Positions 1-8,434 of a DNA stretch of 35,824 bases are shown here, one piece after another (within the stretch, counting starts at the first letter, position 1; each line of letters opens with the position of its first letter). The translations under genes and the position numbers were made by a program. Where the stretch lies: the IMG/VR virus record IMGVR_UViG_3300025168_000273, positions 1 through 35,824 of that record. One strand, 5' to 3'. The notes below the pieces were generated by a model. It searched no databases. It saw only the letters and a program-made list of their open reading frames with translations, and was not told the origin of the DNA. Source of the DNA: a virus.

Positions 1-1
1 T

Positions 2-391
2 AAAGCAACGAATGTTGGATTGCGATATCTCAAGGAAAACAAGGAATTATTTCGCCCAATTCTCCAGTGGTGGGGAACTGAGTTCAGGCGCAATCTGACC
101 TGCCAGGACTATTGGGTGAAAAAGGTCAGAGCAAAACTGGAGCATGATCGACGCGATGGAATCACGTTTGTCACTGATGTGCGGTTTCCGAACGAGGCAG
201 AAATGATACGGGAGTTGGGAGGCATTGTAGTGAGAGTGGTTCGACCGGATCTAGAACAGAGAAACGGATCGGATCATTGCAGTGAATCTGAACTCGACCA
301 TTACGATTTCGATGCGGTTATTGAAAACGATGGAGCTCTTGAAACGTTAATACCGAAAATCAAGGATCTGATAAATGATCGACGAGTCTGA
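2..391 (+). CDS. Deoxynucleoside monophosphate kinase, C-terminal part (cut by window edge)
   Basis: The frame is open to the left edge, so the N-terminal part with the nucleotide-binding P-loop is missing. What remains matches the C-terminal half of phage dNMP kinases: an RPILQWWGTEFRR segment, the strand-plus-motif FVTDVRFPNEAE, then VVRVVRP followed by a His/Ser/Glu-rich SDHCSESEL segment. These are the usual substrate-binding and lid-region elements of the family. The enzyme phosphorylates dNMPs to dNDPs in the cytoplasm to feed phage DNA synthesis. A TTG at position 20 could be read as a start, but the upstream codons (KATNVGL) continue the family pattern, so I treat the gene as truncated rather than TTG-started. 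It overlaps the next gene by 17 bases. Confidence 0.82.
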   Translation, partial: KATNVGLRYLKENKELFRPILQWWGTEFRRNLTCQDYWVKKVRAKLEHDRRDGITFVTDVRFPNEAEMIRELGGIVVRVVRPDLEQRNGSDHCSESELDHYDFDAVIENDGALETLIPKIKDLINDRRV

Positions 392-788
392 ATTAAGCAG
401 AAATCTGGGCATTGATCGCAGGACCGTCAAAGGTTTGCGAGATGAACTTCTCGTCGAGGGTGAAGATTATGTCAGAGGCAAGCATCGTAAAATACAGGTC
501 ACCTTGCTGGGGCAGGAAAAACTCAAAGCACATTTATTCCCTGATCAATACAAACCTGAATCCCTTGCAAGTGATCAGCTTTCCGGTGTGGTCACTAACT
601 GGCAATACAGGAACCGCAAGATTGTGCAGGTTGATGACAAACACATTGTGCGAGTCAAGCATGCCGATCTCTATCGACCGAATCTATGGGGGCAATCTTG
701 CCCGATAAAATACAAGGAAATCGCAGGTCAGTTTTTTGGTGAACCACCAGATCCAGTGTGGCGCAAGACTCAGCCCAGAATGAAATGA
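375..788 (+). CDS. Helix-turn-helix hypothetical protein
   Basis: A 137-residue protein. Residues about 3-25 (SELSRNLGIDRRTVKGLRDEL) read as a helix-turn-helix, followed by a YVRGKHRKIQVTLLGQEKL stretch that could be a wing. The C-terminal half is basic and contains no motif I recognise. It overlaps the dNMP kinase upstream and ends in an ATGA overlap with the GIY-YIG-like gene, so the three are probably one transcript. It could be a small DNA-binding regulator or a terminase- or replication-associated binding protein. Position just before the terminase makes a packaging role possible, but nothing in the sequence proves it. Confidence 0.6.
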   Translation: MIDESELSRNLGIDRRTVKGLRDELLVEGEDYVRGKHRKIQVTLLGQEKLKAHLFPDQYKPESLASDQLSGVVTNWQYRNRKIVQVDDKHIVRVKHADLYRPNLWGQSCPIKYKEIAGQFFGEPPDPVWRKTQPRMK

Positions 789-1279
789 TCTATTTGCTGA
801 AAACCGAAGGATTGCCCTACTACAAGCTGGGTTTTACAGAAAGCAATTTGGAAGAACGAATCTCAAATCTTCAATGTGGAAATCCTCACACCATTAAAAG
901 CGTTGCAACTTTCGAGGGAGGTTTTCTGGAGGAATCGCTGATACATGCAGCACTACGTGACAATGCTGTTTTAGGCGAATGGTATGTCATGCAGCAAGCA
1001 CCCTTGCGAACGATACGTTATCTACTTTGGAGGGATGGTGAAGAAATGCCACAGATCGATAAAATCCTTGAACCTCTACCGGATCACAAAGGGTGTTATC
1101 GGATGCCTCCTGAAATAAATTGGGAGATTGAGATCCTGCGGAGTCGAGGGATGAAATACAGAGAAATTGTAAATGCTCTGGGAGTCAGCGAAGTCTGCAT
1201 CAAAAACAATTTAACCCCTGGTTATCGCAACAACATGATCAGGTTTAAAAAACGAAAGTCACAAGATGATAGAATATAA
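785..1279 (+). CDS. GIY-YIG-like nuclease-fold protein (T5orf172/MUG113 type) with C-terminal HTH
   Basis: The first 80 residues match the T5orf172/MUG113 branch of the GIY-YIG superfamily: MIYLLKTEG, then YYKLGFTES, an arginine in NLEERISNLQCGNP, the conserved glutamate and histidine in EESLIHAAL, and GEWY. The C-terminal 45 residues (EIEILRSRGMKYREIVNALGVSE) look like a helix-turn-helix, so the protein probably binds and may cut DNA. I chose the ATG at 785, which forms an ATGA overlap with the previous stop, over an in-frame GTG at 758. The domain order (nuclease fold, then HTH) resembles homing-type or regulatory phage proteins. It sits just upstream of TerL, where phages often carry HNH or GIY-YIG enzymes that assist packaging. 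That role is inference. Confidence 0.7.
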   Translation: MIYLLKTEGLPYYKLGFTESNLEERISNLQCGNPHTIKSVATFEGGFLEESLIHAALRDNAVLGEWYVMQQAPLRTIRYLLWRDGEEMPQIDKILEPLPDHKGCYRMPPEINWEIEILRSRGMKYREIVNALGVSEVCIKNNLTPGYRNNMIRFKKRKSQDDRI

Positions 1280-1733
1280 AGTCACACGTTGGGAACCACA
1301 ACTTAATTGCAGTAGCCACTCCTCTTGCGAAGATGTCCACAGTGTAGTTTTTGGATTGACCGCAACGAACACAGAAACCGGATCGACGGCATACGTCGAT
1401 GAGCGAGTCATTCTTGAACCCTGCATACCAGCAGATCAACTCAACCAGCAAGCCGAACAACTCTCTGAGACCTGGGCTGGAGCAAGAGGGTTTTACATGA
1501 CATTGCAAAAGATGCTTTTTCAGAAGGATATGGCACCCAGACCGATGCCAGACTCTTATGAATCACCAGATTTTGAGAACATGAACATTGGTGATGGATA
1601 CAAAGAATTTGTGATCAATGAGAACAACATGAATGATCAGGAATTGGTTGACGAAGTATTTGGTGATGCACTCCCAACTGATTCAGAACCAGAAGCAGAA
1701 CCAACTGAAGATGCTGAAACTCCTGCTGAATAA
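1266..1733 (+). CDS. Hypothetical protein with C...CEDV motif and acidic tail
   Basis: A 155-residue protein of unknown function. The N-terminal region has the pattern Y-x5-EP-x3-C...CEDV, followed by predicted beta strands and a second cysteine (EPCIPAD). The C-terminal 25 residues are very acidic and proline/glutamate rich. The N-terminal pattern recurs in the protein encoded at 17617-17949, so the two are probably distant paralogues. It overlaps the GIY-YIG-like gene by 14 bases and stops three bases before the TerL start. By position it could be a small packaging or virion accessory protein; I do not recognise a family. Confidence 0.6.
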   Translation: MIEYKVTRWEPQLNCSSHSSCEDVHSVVFGLTATNTETGSTAYVDERVILEPCIPADQLNQQAEQLSETWAGARGFYMTLQKMLFQKDMAPRPMPDSYESPDFENMNIGDGYKEFVINENNMNDQELVDEVFGDALPTDSEPEAEPTEDAETPAE

Positions 1734-1736
1734 TTG

Positions 1737-3341
1737 ATGTGGGAAGATTGGGCATTTAGACCTCATCCTGTTTATCCTTTGCCATCAAAGGAGCAGGTTG
1801 AGGTTGCAACATCAACTCCTGAAGGCACCGAAACCTTCAAGGAAATGATGCATGCGAGAGGCGAGAAATTGCGTCTCGAAATTGAAGATCCCTATAATCA
1901 CGGTTTTGAACCCGATCACTGGAAAGAGGCAGATGAACTTCTAGCAAAGCACAGCAACCTCCTTGTCAGTGGAGGAAATCGATCAGGCAAAACGGAATAC
2001 TGCGCGAAACACGTAGTTAAGCATCTCATGCAAAACCCGAAGTCGAGGGTGATCTGCATGCACACCACACATCAATCATCGTTGCAGACTCAGCAACCAG
2101 TCATTCATAAATATCTACCTTTACAGCTAAAAGGTAAGAAGATCAGGAAAGATGTTGAGAACATCAGCTATAGCCAGAAAAACGGTTTTAGCGATAACAC
2201 GTTTATTTTGCCAAATGGATCACAATGCTGGTTCATGCATTATAGCCAGGATCCAAAAGCATTTGAGGGGTTGGAAATTGATTTATGCTGGGCAGATGAA
2301 TTGATCCCTAAAAACCTGCTCGACACTCTCAAGTTTCGTTTGGTAACGAGGGCAGGAAAAATGATCGTCAGTTTTACACCAGTGTTAGGAATGAGTCCGG
2401 TTGTGAAGGACTTTGTCGCAGGTGGTGAGGTCACCGAATGGAGAGATTCGGAACTACTCCCTGATGTGAATATTCCAACGGGACCGAAGGGGAAAATGCC
2501 ATACAAGATGCGATGCAGAAATGAGCAGTCTGCATGCATTTGGTTTCATACTGAGTGGAACCCTTACAACCCGTATGAACAACTGAGGCAACGCTTGCAG
2601 GGGCAACATACCAACGAAATAAAAATACGTGCATACGGTTGGACAGAGTCTGCCATAGGCAATGCATTTCCTCGCTTTGGAGATGGTCACGTAATTGATC
2701 ACACGCAGATACCCAAAGAGGGTAAGAACTTCATGTGTGTTGATCCTGCTGGTGCAAGAAACTGGTTTATGCTCTGGGGAAGAAACGTTGACGATGTCCT
2801 CTACATATATCGTGAATGGCCCGATGCAAGTATGGGAGAGTGGGCTATCCCATCTGAAAAACCCGATGGTTCCGCTGGTCCTGCACAGAGAGCAGGTGGT
2901 GGAGGCAACTCAATCGTTTGGTATAAAAAACTGATCACCGATCTTGAAGATGGAGAAGAAATCTTTCTTCGATTAATTGATCCTCGCGCATGCAAGGCCA
3001 AATCACTTGATGGTCGAGAAATTCTTGATGAACTCAAAATGGGAGAGGCAGGAATGTGGTTTGATCCAGCTTCAGGCGCACAGATCCAGCTAGGTGTGGG
3101 ACTGATTAACGATTTGCTTTATTATGACAACCATCAGGAAATCGATGATGAAAATCGCCCCAGATTATTTGTAAGCAACAGATGCAAGAATCTCATTTTC
3201 GCAATCAAGGAATGGTCAGGAGCAGGAGGAGAAAAAAGCCCAACCAAAGATCCGATCGATGTGCTGCGCTACATAGTGCAGGAAGAAAACTTATTCACCC
3301 CACAAAACACACTAGGCACAAGCGGAGGAGGAAGTTATTAG
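1737..3341 (+). CDS. terL: Terminase large subunit
   Basis: This is the DNA-packaging motor ATPase and headful/cos nuclease. Counting from the ATG at 1737, the Walker A motif GGNRSGKT lies at residues 79-86 and a Walker B-like hydrophobic run plus acidic pair (IDLCWADE) near 181-188. The C-terminal RNase H-like nuclease is suggested by D336 in MCVDPAG, D415 in RLIDPRA and D508 in DPIDVLRY. At 534 residues it is the usual length. An in-frame TTG one codon earlier is possible, but the ATG is preferred. The enzyme acts at the portal, whose gene lies just downstream. The small subunit is not next to it; a candidate sits at the right edge of the window. Confidence 0.95.
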   Translation: MWEDWAFRPHPVYPLPSKEQVEVATSTPEGTETFKEMMHARGEKLRLEIEDPYNHGFEPDHWKEADELLAKHSNLLVSGGNRSGKTEYCAKHVVKHLMQNPKSRVICMHTTHQSSLQTQQPVIHKYLPLQLKGKKIRKDVENISYSQKNGFSDNTFILPNGSQCWFMHYSQDPKAFEGLEIDLCWADELIPKNLLDTLKFRLVTRAGKMIVSFTPVLGMSPVVKDFVAGGEVTEWRDSELLPDVNIPTGPKGKMPYKMRCRNEQSACIWFHTEWNPYNPYEQLRQRLQGQHTNEIKIRAYGWTESAIGNAFPRFGDGHVIDHTQIPKEGKNFMCVDPAGARNWFMLWGRNVDDVLYIYREWPDASMGEWAIPSEKPDGSAGPAQRAGGGGNSIVWYKKLITDLEDGEEIFLRLIDPRACKAKSLDGREILDELKMGEAGMWFDPASGAQIQLGVGLINDLLYYDNHQEIDDENRPRLFVSNRCKNLIFAIKEWSGAGGEKSPTKDPIDVLRYIVQEENLFTPQNTLGTSGGGSY

Positions 3342-3355
3342 ATGAAGGAAATCAA

Positions 3356-3553
3356 ATGAAATACCCTAAATTGATAGGATTTAAAGAAACTCGTTCGATG
3401 ACTGGTTTATCGACGTATGAAATACAGTATTTAATAGAGCAAGGCGAACTCACCGCAGTCATTCCTGTGAAGAGAAAGCGCAAGTTGATTCACCAGCAGG
3501 TGGTCGATTATATGGAACAATTGTATGAGTCAAGCAAACGAATCTCTGGTTAA
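3356..3553 (+). CDS. Small MerR/excisionase-type HTH protein
   Basis: A 65-residue protein: KETRSMTGLSTYEIQYLIEQGEL is a typical winged-HTH helix-turn-helix, followed by TAVIPVKRKRKLIHQQVVDYMEQLY, the usual HTH_17/excisionase wing and helix. The ATG at 3356 follows a GAAGGAA stretch and is preferred over a longer reading that would extend back into terL. It lies between terL and portal and overlaps the portal start by 29 bases. Small HTH proteins here may be small terminase-like or regulatory. The tyrosine integrase at 29.5 kb is far away, so calling this an excisionase would be unsafe. Confidence 0.65.
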   Translation: MKYPKLIGFKETRSMTGLSTYEIQYLIEQGELTAVIPVKRKRKLIHQQVVDYMEQLYESSKRISG

Positions 3554-5573
3554 CCTCTGCGAGGAATATAAACGTGCTGGTGGAACCAGTGCGACACATC
3601 ACTACCAAACCCGAACGGATTCCGTTCGTCTGGCTCGATGGAGAGGACAATCCGAATCTGGTCGCAAGGAGCAACGATACTATGACAAAGAAAAGGTGTT
3701 CCCCTGGGATGGTTGTAGTGATGTTCGATGCCGATTGACTGATCAGTTAGTTGGTGAATTTAAGGATCTCCTTGTCACCGCTTTTAAGCGAGGCACTTTG
3801 AGAGCAGGTGCGACTGAGGCAAACGATGCTGAGTCCGCACAAGTGCTTACCACCCTGCTTCGCTACTATCGAGAGAACCTGCTTCTGCAAGAATTGCATG
3901 AGGCAGCAAGCCTTTTGGCAGATTACGGTCAACAAGATGGTATCTCGTTTCTTCAAATCGGTTGGAAGTCTGAGGACACCAAAAAACGCATACCGATGTC
4001 GCTTCCAGTTTTGCAACAAATGGCACTTGCAGCAGATCCTGAAAGTTTGCAGGCCAGACTCCCAGAGTTAATCGCAGATGAGCTATCAGAAAACGAAGCC
4101 ATTGAAGCGATCAAAGGAATTTTAAACGTCACAACAAGGGACGCTCGCAAAGGAATTAAGAAACTTCGCAAGGGTGAGGTTGTGCAAATTCCGATCATTG
4201 AGCAGACGGTCAATCAACCTGACATTTCTGCATGCCGATTATACATCGACGTTTTCATTCCACCGGAAACAATCCATCTGGAAAATGCTCGATATGTTTT
4301 TCGTCGATACTACATGAGCGAGACAGAACTTCGCTCTTATGGTTTTGATGAAAAATTCGTTGAGAAAGTTTTAAGCACAAAAGACGATGTATCGCACACC
4401 TACCAAAACTCATTTGCGTCATACATTGTTGAACCTGGATTTCAGGATGGCATGTATGAAATTGTTTATGCATACGAACGCAAGCTTGATGAAGATGGAA
4501 TGCCTGAAATCGAATGCACTGTTTTCCAACCAGACCTAAATGACATTGAGGGCAAGAAGGAGACACTGGACTATCTCTCAGGAAAATATCCATTCATCGC
4601 ATACAGGCGAGAAAATGCAGTTCAGAAACTCGTTGAAACGAGAGGACTTTCTGAAATCTGTCACACCTGGCAGACTGAGATTAAAACTCAACGTGACATG
4701 CTTGCCGATCGAGCAAGTCTCTATGTCAACCCTCCCATAGTTCATGCTGCGAGATCCGGTGGTAATTATGAATTCCGGCCTGGATCGACTATCAGTGAAA
4801 TGCGAGCAGGAGAAATCCGCACACTTGATCCACCTAGATCTTCAATCACTGAAAGCATTCAGATCATTGATTACGTCGAACGGCAATGTAATGAATACCT
4901 AGGAAGAATGGGACCAGGAATGGACCCTACTGTGGTTGCGATTCGCAGACAGGCAACTGTTGATAACTTCATGACTGTTTGGTCAAAGGCATTTTCAAAA
5001 ATGTTCCAGTTGATGCAGATCTTCTTGACCGATGAAGATATGGTAAGGATCGCTGGTAAGTCATTAAACATGCCTAGATCCAGCAAGGAGATTCAAGGCA
5101 ACTTTGATTTCCGAATTGTTTTTGATAGCAAAGAATTGGACAACGATTATCTGCTTAACAAAATGCAAGCACTGACCAGTGTCGCACTTCCGAATGATTC
5201 CGCTGGTGTAATAGATCGAGGTGCGCTTGTGACAGAAATCGCAAAAGCCATTTCACCATCACTTGCAGACACGATCGTCATGCCGAAAGTTGGTGTATCG
5301 CAGAAAATTTATCAGGAGGTTATGGGGGATATTATCGCTATGGCTCAAGGCAATGCAGTTCCTCCTAAGCAAAATGATCCTGCTGCACAAACCAAATTGC
5401 AATTTGCAAATCAGATCATCCAATCAAATCCAAAATACCAGGAAGCTTTACAGAGCAACGCAGATGAACGCTTTGTTCAATTGATGCAAGGTTATTTGCA
5501 GAACCTTCAGTTCCTTGTGCAACAGGAGCAAAACGCAATCACCGGACGAACTGGTGTAGCACCCCAACAATGA
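3525..5573 (+). CDS. Portal protein (head-tail connector)
   Basis: 682 residues, placed directly after terL and before scaffold and capsid. Near residue 60 is the FPWDGCSDVRCRLTDQLVGE segment, characteristic of podovirus portal proteins (W-D/E-G-x-S-D-x-R). A helix-rich middle and a Gln/Asn-rich C-terminal helix (residues about 625-682, QFANQIIQSN...LQQ) fit the crown or barrel region. Twelve copies would form the ring at the capsid vertex through which TerL pumps DNA. The start overlaps the preceding HTH gene, and the stop overlaps the next gene by ATGA. The assignment rests on the motif, length and gene order together. Confidence 0.85.
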   Translation: MSQANESLVNLCEEYKRAGGTSATHHYQTRTDSVRLARWRGQSESGRKEQRYYDKEKVFPWDGCSDVRCRLTDQLVGEFKDLLVTAFKRGTLRAGATEANDAESAQVLTTLLRYYRENLLLQELHEAASLLADYGQQDGISFLQIGWKSEDTKKRIPMSLPVLQQMALAADPESLQARLPELIADELSENEAIEAIKGILNVTTRDARKGIKKLRKGEVVQIPIIEQTVNQPDISACRLYIDVFIPPETIHLENARYVFRRYYMSETELRSYGFDEKFVEKVLSTKDDVSHTYQNSFASYIVEPGFQDGMYEIVYAYERKLDEDGMPEIECTVFQPDLNDIEGKKETLDYLSGKYPFIAYRRENAVQKLVETRGLSEICHTWQTEIKTQRDMLADRASLYVNPPIVHAARSGGNYEFRPGSTISEMRAGEIRTLDPPRSSITESIQIIDYVERQCNEYLGRMGPGMDPTVVAIRRQATVDNFMTVWSKAFSKMFQLMQIFLTDEDMVRIAGKSLNMPRSSKEIQGNFDFRIVFDSKELDNDYLLNKMQALTSVALPNDSAGVIDRGALVTEIAKAISPSLADTIVMPKVGVSQKIYQEVMGDIIAMAQGNAVPPKQNDPAAQTKLQFANQIIQSNPKYQEALQSNADERFVQLMQGYLQNLQFLVQQEQNAITGRTGVAPQQ

Positions 5574-5782
5574 TGGACGAAGAACAGATCAAGGAAGCAT
5601 TTGCACAGATCAAGGGATCTCCTGCTGATAAAGCGATAACACAAATCCTTGAGCAATGCGTTCAGGATGGACTGGCAACCGCAATTACCGCAGGTAAACC
5701 TGACAGTGAACGTGCATACGATTGCGGATGGGCAGCAGCAATTTATTCGTTTGCCGAACGCATCAACACTTACAGATCCTGA
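5570..5782 (+). CDS. Small hypothetical protein following the portal
   Basis: A 70-residue mostly helical protein of unknown function (EEQIKEAFAQIKGSPADKAITQILEQ...). No signal peptide or membrane segment is visible. It is translationally coupled to the portal gene by an ATGATG overlap, and its stop is followed at once by a rho-independent terminator. It therefore closes the terminase-portal transcript. A small accessory role in head assembly is likely by position only. Confidence 0.6.
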   Translation: MMDEEQIKEAFAQIKGSPADKAITQILEQCVQDGLATAITAGKPDSERAYDCGWAAAIYSFAERINTYRS

Positions 5783-5785
5783 CAA

Positions 5786-5817
5786 GCACCCCTTCAATGC
5801 GAAGGGTTTTTTTGTGC
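5786..5817 (+). terminator. Rho-independent terminator after the portal operon
   Basis: The hairpin CCCTTC (5790-5795), loop AATGC, GAAGGG (5801-5806) is followed by seven T. Outer GCAC/GTGC bases at 5786-5789 and 5814-5817 can also pair across it. It directly follows the stop of the 70-residue gene. The 129 bases between it and the scaffold start hold only a possible 23-codon ORF and no clear promoter. Confidence 0.8.
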
Positions 5818-5946
5818 AAATTACAGGAATTGCATAAATGAGCAAAACTTCGATTGCCTGTTGTTTCAACCTCACCCTGGATCTCTCAATATTCAGGCAC
5901 TTCGCATAACGCGATGAGCCGAACTTGCTAGGCATTTTGAAAACGC

Positions 5947-6918
5947 ATGAGTGAAACCGAAACGGTTACGGAACCGCAAAATCTGGACAGTCAATTAACA
6001 GACTTAATTGGCGCAATTATCAAACCCGAAGAACAGCTTCAAGGTGAGGCTGCCGAAACTGAGACTGAAGCGTTAACAGACGAGTCAGTGGATGATTCAG
6101 TTGAGGATCGTGAAGAGGTTAATGAAATTGAAGATGATGAATCCGATGAATCCTCGTCTGATCCCGAATGGTATCAGAAGCGGATCAAACGATTCACACG
6201 GCAACTCCGAACTGCGGAGTCAGAACGGGATGAAGCTCTCACAGAGATCGAAGGTCTAAAGGAGAAATTAAAAACAACTCCTGCACCTGAAGCTTCAAGG
6301 GTTACCGCTCAATCTGAAAACGATTTGATTGAGTTGGAAAATCTTGAAAAGCAGAAGATCAAATTTGCGAGAGACCAGAAGCGATTGCTTTCACAGGGTG
6401 ACCTTGATGCAGTTGTCGAAAACATCAAAGAGGCAGGTAAAGATCTTGATGAAGCAAGTGATGAAACACTTGTACGAGATTTTCTTGATGAAATAATTGA
6501 TGATAGTCGAGACAACCTTTCGTTCGAAATCCCAAAGCGTCGAAACGAACTCCAACACAGAGTTCAATTCAACAAAGTTGCAGAGCAAAAATACCCCTGG
6601 CTCAAGGACAAAGGTTCAGAGCAGATGGAGTATTTTCAGGCTGTGATGAAAGCTTCACCTGCATTGGCTAATGTGCCATCAGGCAAGCTGGAGATTGCAC
6701 GTTACGTAACAGGTCTAATGGCTGAGACAACTGCTCAAGAGTTAGTATCTCAAAGGCGAAAGCCCAAAGCACCTAGGACACCTGTTCGTAATAACGCAGC
6801 ACCTGCATCGAAGCCTGAAGCATTGGAATCAATTTCAGCGGCATCAAAACGAGTTCAGAAAACGGGTAGTTCAAAAGATTTGGAAAGTCTTTTGTTGGCA
6901 GGTTTGACTCGTTCTTAA
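5947..6918 (+). CDS. Capsid scaffolding protein
   Basis: A 323-residue highly charged protein. The first 75 residues are strongly acidic (EIEDDESDESSSD). Residues about 77-150 form a predicted coiled coil (RIKRFTRQLRTAESERDEALTEIEGLKEKL), and the rest is helical with a basic tail (QRRKPKAPRTPVRNN). An acidic N-terminus, central coiled coil and basic capsid-binding C-terminus placed just before the capsid gene are the hallmarks of tailed-phage scaffolds. It would fill the procapsid during assembly and then leave or be degraded. No protease signature is seen in it, and no separate prohead protease gene is visible nearby. Confidence 0.82.
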   Translation: MSETETVTEPQNLDSQLTDLIGAIIKPEEQLQGEAAETETEALTDESVDDSVEDREEVNEIEDDESDESSSDPEWYQKRIKRFTRQLRTAESERDEALTEIEGLKEKLKTTPAPEASRVTAQSENDLIELENLEKQKIKFARDQKRLLSQGDLDAVVENIKEAGKDLDEASDETLVRDFLDEIIDDSRDNLSFEIPKRRNELQHRVQFNKVAEQKYPWLKDKGSEQMEYFQAVMKASPALANVPSGKLEIARYVTGLMAETTAQELVSQRRKPKAPRTPVRNNAAPASKPEALESISAASKRVQKTGSSKDLESLLLAGLTRS

Positions 6919-6936
6919 AATAGAAATTTAAAACAT

Positions 6937-8049
6937 ATGGCAGGTTTATTTAATTCAGATAACTCAACACCCTTCGGTCCTTTTTCAAGCGGATCTGGAG
7001 GTTCTCAAAGGGATTTGGCATCAGCCATCTTTTCCGTAGATGCGAAAAACACACCGCTGGTTTCAATGATTCCAAAAGCAGAGGGAGTCATCAATACCAC
7101 CTACGAATTTCCGGTAGACAAGGCACTTTCACCAAAGCATAACGCAACTGATGATACATTTGCAGCAGCAGAACTGAACGCAGATGGAGATTTTGAAAAC
7201 GCACTAGGCGATTACAGCATCATTCAGAATAATGTGCAGTGGTTTCGTCGCGCATCATTGGTAGGTAAGCTTGCAGAGTCTGCTAGTAATCTGGCAGGTG
7301 CTCCCGACATTCGTGCCACTTCGATTCGCAAGCAGTTAGAAGCGATCAAGCGTGATATGGAAGTTCGCATGTGCGCTGACACAATTCCGAATACTGCGAG
7401 TGGTCAATTCTACAACGGTAATAACGGCACTGGTCCTTACACCACACGTAGTTTGGGATCATACATCGACAACGGAAACACAAGCATTCCTGCTTCATTT
7501 AGAACCCCAACTACATCTATCAGTTCATCCGGTGCAGTAGGTTCTTTAACTGAAGCTAAAGTGCAAGATGTTCTCCAGAGCATCTATGAGCAAACTGGTG
7601 TTTCCAAAGAACTGACACTGCTCTGTGGTGTTGGTCTTAAAAAGCAATTCCGTAATTTCACGCAAATCGCAACTGAAGGAACGGATAACAAAGCAGCAAC
7701 GAGAATCCGCACATTCAACCAGGAGGCAAGTGATCGTTCGATCATCTCGACCGTTGATGTCTTTGAAGGAGATTTCGGAACTCTGACACTTGTCCCAACA
7801 CTTTGGAATGCTAAATCGGATTGGTCCTCTGGCACTACCGGAACAAGGCATGCAACCTGGGGTGATACCTCTGGTAAAGGCTACGGATACATTCTTGATA
7901 TGGACTTCCTTGAAATGAGATTTCACGAATTGCCATCAGTTACCCCTCTACCAAATCTGGGTGCTGGTGAGCGTTACGAGATTTCCTCGATCGCAGGTCT
8001 TAGCGTTAAAAATCCTTTGGGATTTGGCGCATTCAAACATCTCACTTAA
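6937..8049 (+). CDS. Major capsid protein (HK97 fold, DUF5309-like)
   Basis: 370 residues, immediately after the scaffold and followed by a strong terminator. The N-terminal segment (QRDLASAIFSVDAKNTPLVSMIPKAEGVINTTYEFPVDKA) is typical of DUF5309/SU10-type capsid proteins. The central helix with KQLEAIKRDMEVRMCADT (the spine helix) and the ELTLLCGVGLKKQF segment also fit. It should form the icosahedral shell. The leader is A/T-rich with no recognisable Shine-Dalgarno sequence, surprising for what is probably the most abundant phage protein. The assignment rests on family resemblance plus gene order. Confidence 0.88.
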   Translation: MAGLFNSDNSTPFGPFSSGSGGSQRDLASAIFSVDAKNTPLVSMIPKAEGVINTTYEFPVDKALSPKHNATDDTFAAAELNADGDFENALGDYSIIQNNVQWFRRASLVGKLAESASNLAGAPDIRATSIRKQLEAIKRDMEVRMCADTIPNTASGQFYNGNNGTGPYTTRSLGSYIDNGNTSIPASFRTPTTSISSSGAVGSLTEAKVQDVLQSIYEQTGVSKELTLLCGVGLKKQFRNFTQIATEGTDNKAATRIRTFNQEASDRSIISTVDVFEGDFGTLTLVPTLWNAKSDWSSGTTGTRHATWGDTSGKGYGYILDMDFLEMRFHELPSVTPLPNLGAGERYEISSIAGLSVKNPLGFGAFKHLT

Positions 8050-8063
8050 AACCCGACAAGGTT

Positions 8064-8097
8064 GGGAGGGGGATTCGTCTCCCTCCCTTTTATTTTA
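8064..8097 (+). terminator. Strong rho-independent terminator after the capsid gene, UUCG loop
   Basis: A 10-bp stem (GGGAGGGGGA, 8064-8073, with TCTCCCTCCC, 8078-8087, one G-U pair) is capped by a TTCG tetraloop and followed by TTTTATTTT. It lies 14 bases after the capsid stop. It may attenuate read-through so that capsid mRNA is made in excess of the downstream tail genes. Confidence 0.9.
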
Positions 8098-8104
8098 AAG
8101 CGAC

Positions 8105-8434
8105 ATGAGCAACTTATTGACTGAATGGGAAAACCTCCCTGCGGACCTGAGAAATTCCATTATGAAGGAAATTCAGACTGGTCATAAAATGGAAATGTGG
8201 CGTGCAGAAAAAAACCAGAAACGGGTTGCTAAAGAAAACCAGGTTGAACGCAAATCGGTTGACGGTCTGGGAAGACATGTCGCAAGCATTGACCTAGGAG
8301 GTTACCTAGGAAACATGATCACAAAGAACGAATCTGTGCGTGATAGAGATTATTTGGAATGGGTAATGAAACGTCACCCTGAAGTTCGCGTAAACAGCAA
8401 AGGCACCAAAACGCAGGTTGGATATTCGGGATGA
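8105..8434 (+). CDS. Hypothetical protein between capsid and head-tail adaptor
   Basis: A 109-residue basic protein. The first half is helical (TEWENLPADLRNSIMKEIQTGHKMEMWRAEK); the C-terminal half contains YLGNMITKNESVRDRDYLEWVMKRHPEVRVNSKGTK. It overlaps the next gene by ATGA. I recognise no fold. Proteins of this size and position in related phages are small head-completion or virion-associated proteins, but that is inference from order. Confidence 0.65.
   Translation: MSNLLTEWENLPADLRNSIMKEIQTGHKMEMWRAEKNQKRVAKENQVERKSVDGLGRHVASIDLGGYLGNMITKNESVRDRDYLEWVMKRHPEVRVNSKGTKTQVGYSG

Noticed and set aside
758-784. GTG start for the GIY-YIG-like gene
   Set aside because: The ATG at 785 makes a standard ATGA overlap, and the domain begins there.
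5838-5909. A 23-codon ORF between the portal terminator and scaffold gene
   Set aside because: No ribosome site, no overlap with neighbours and no recognisable sequence; too little to call a gene.
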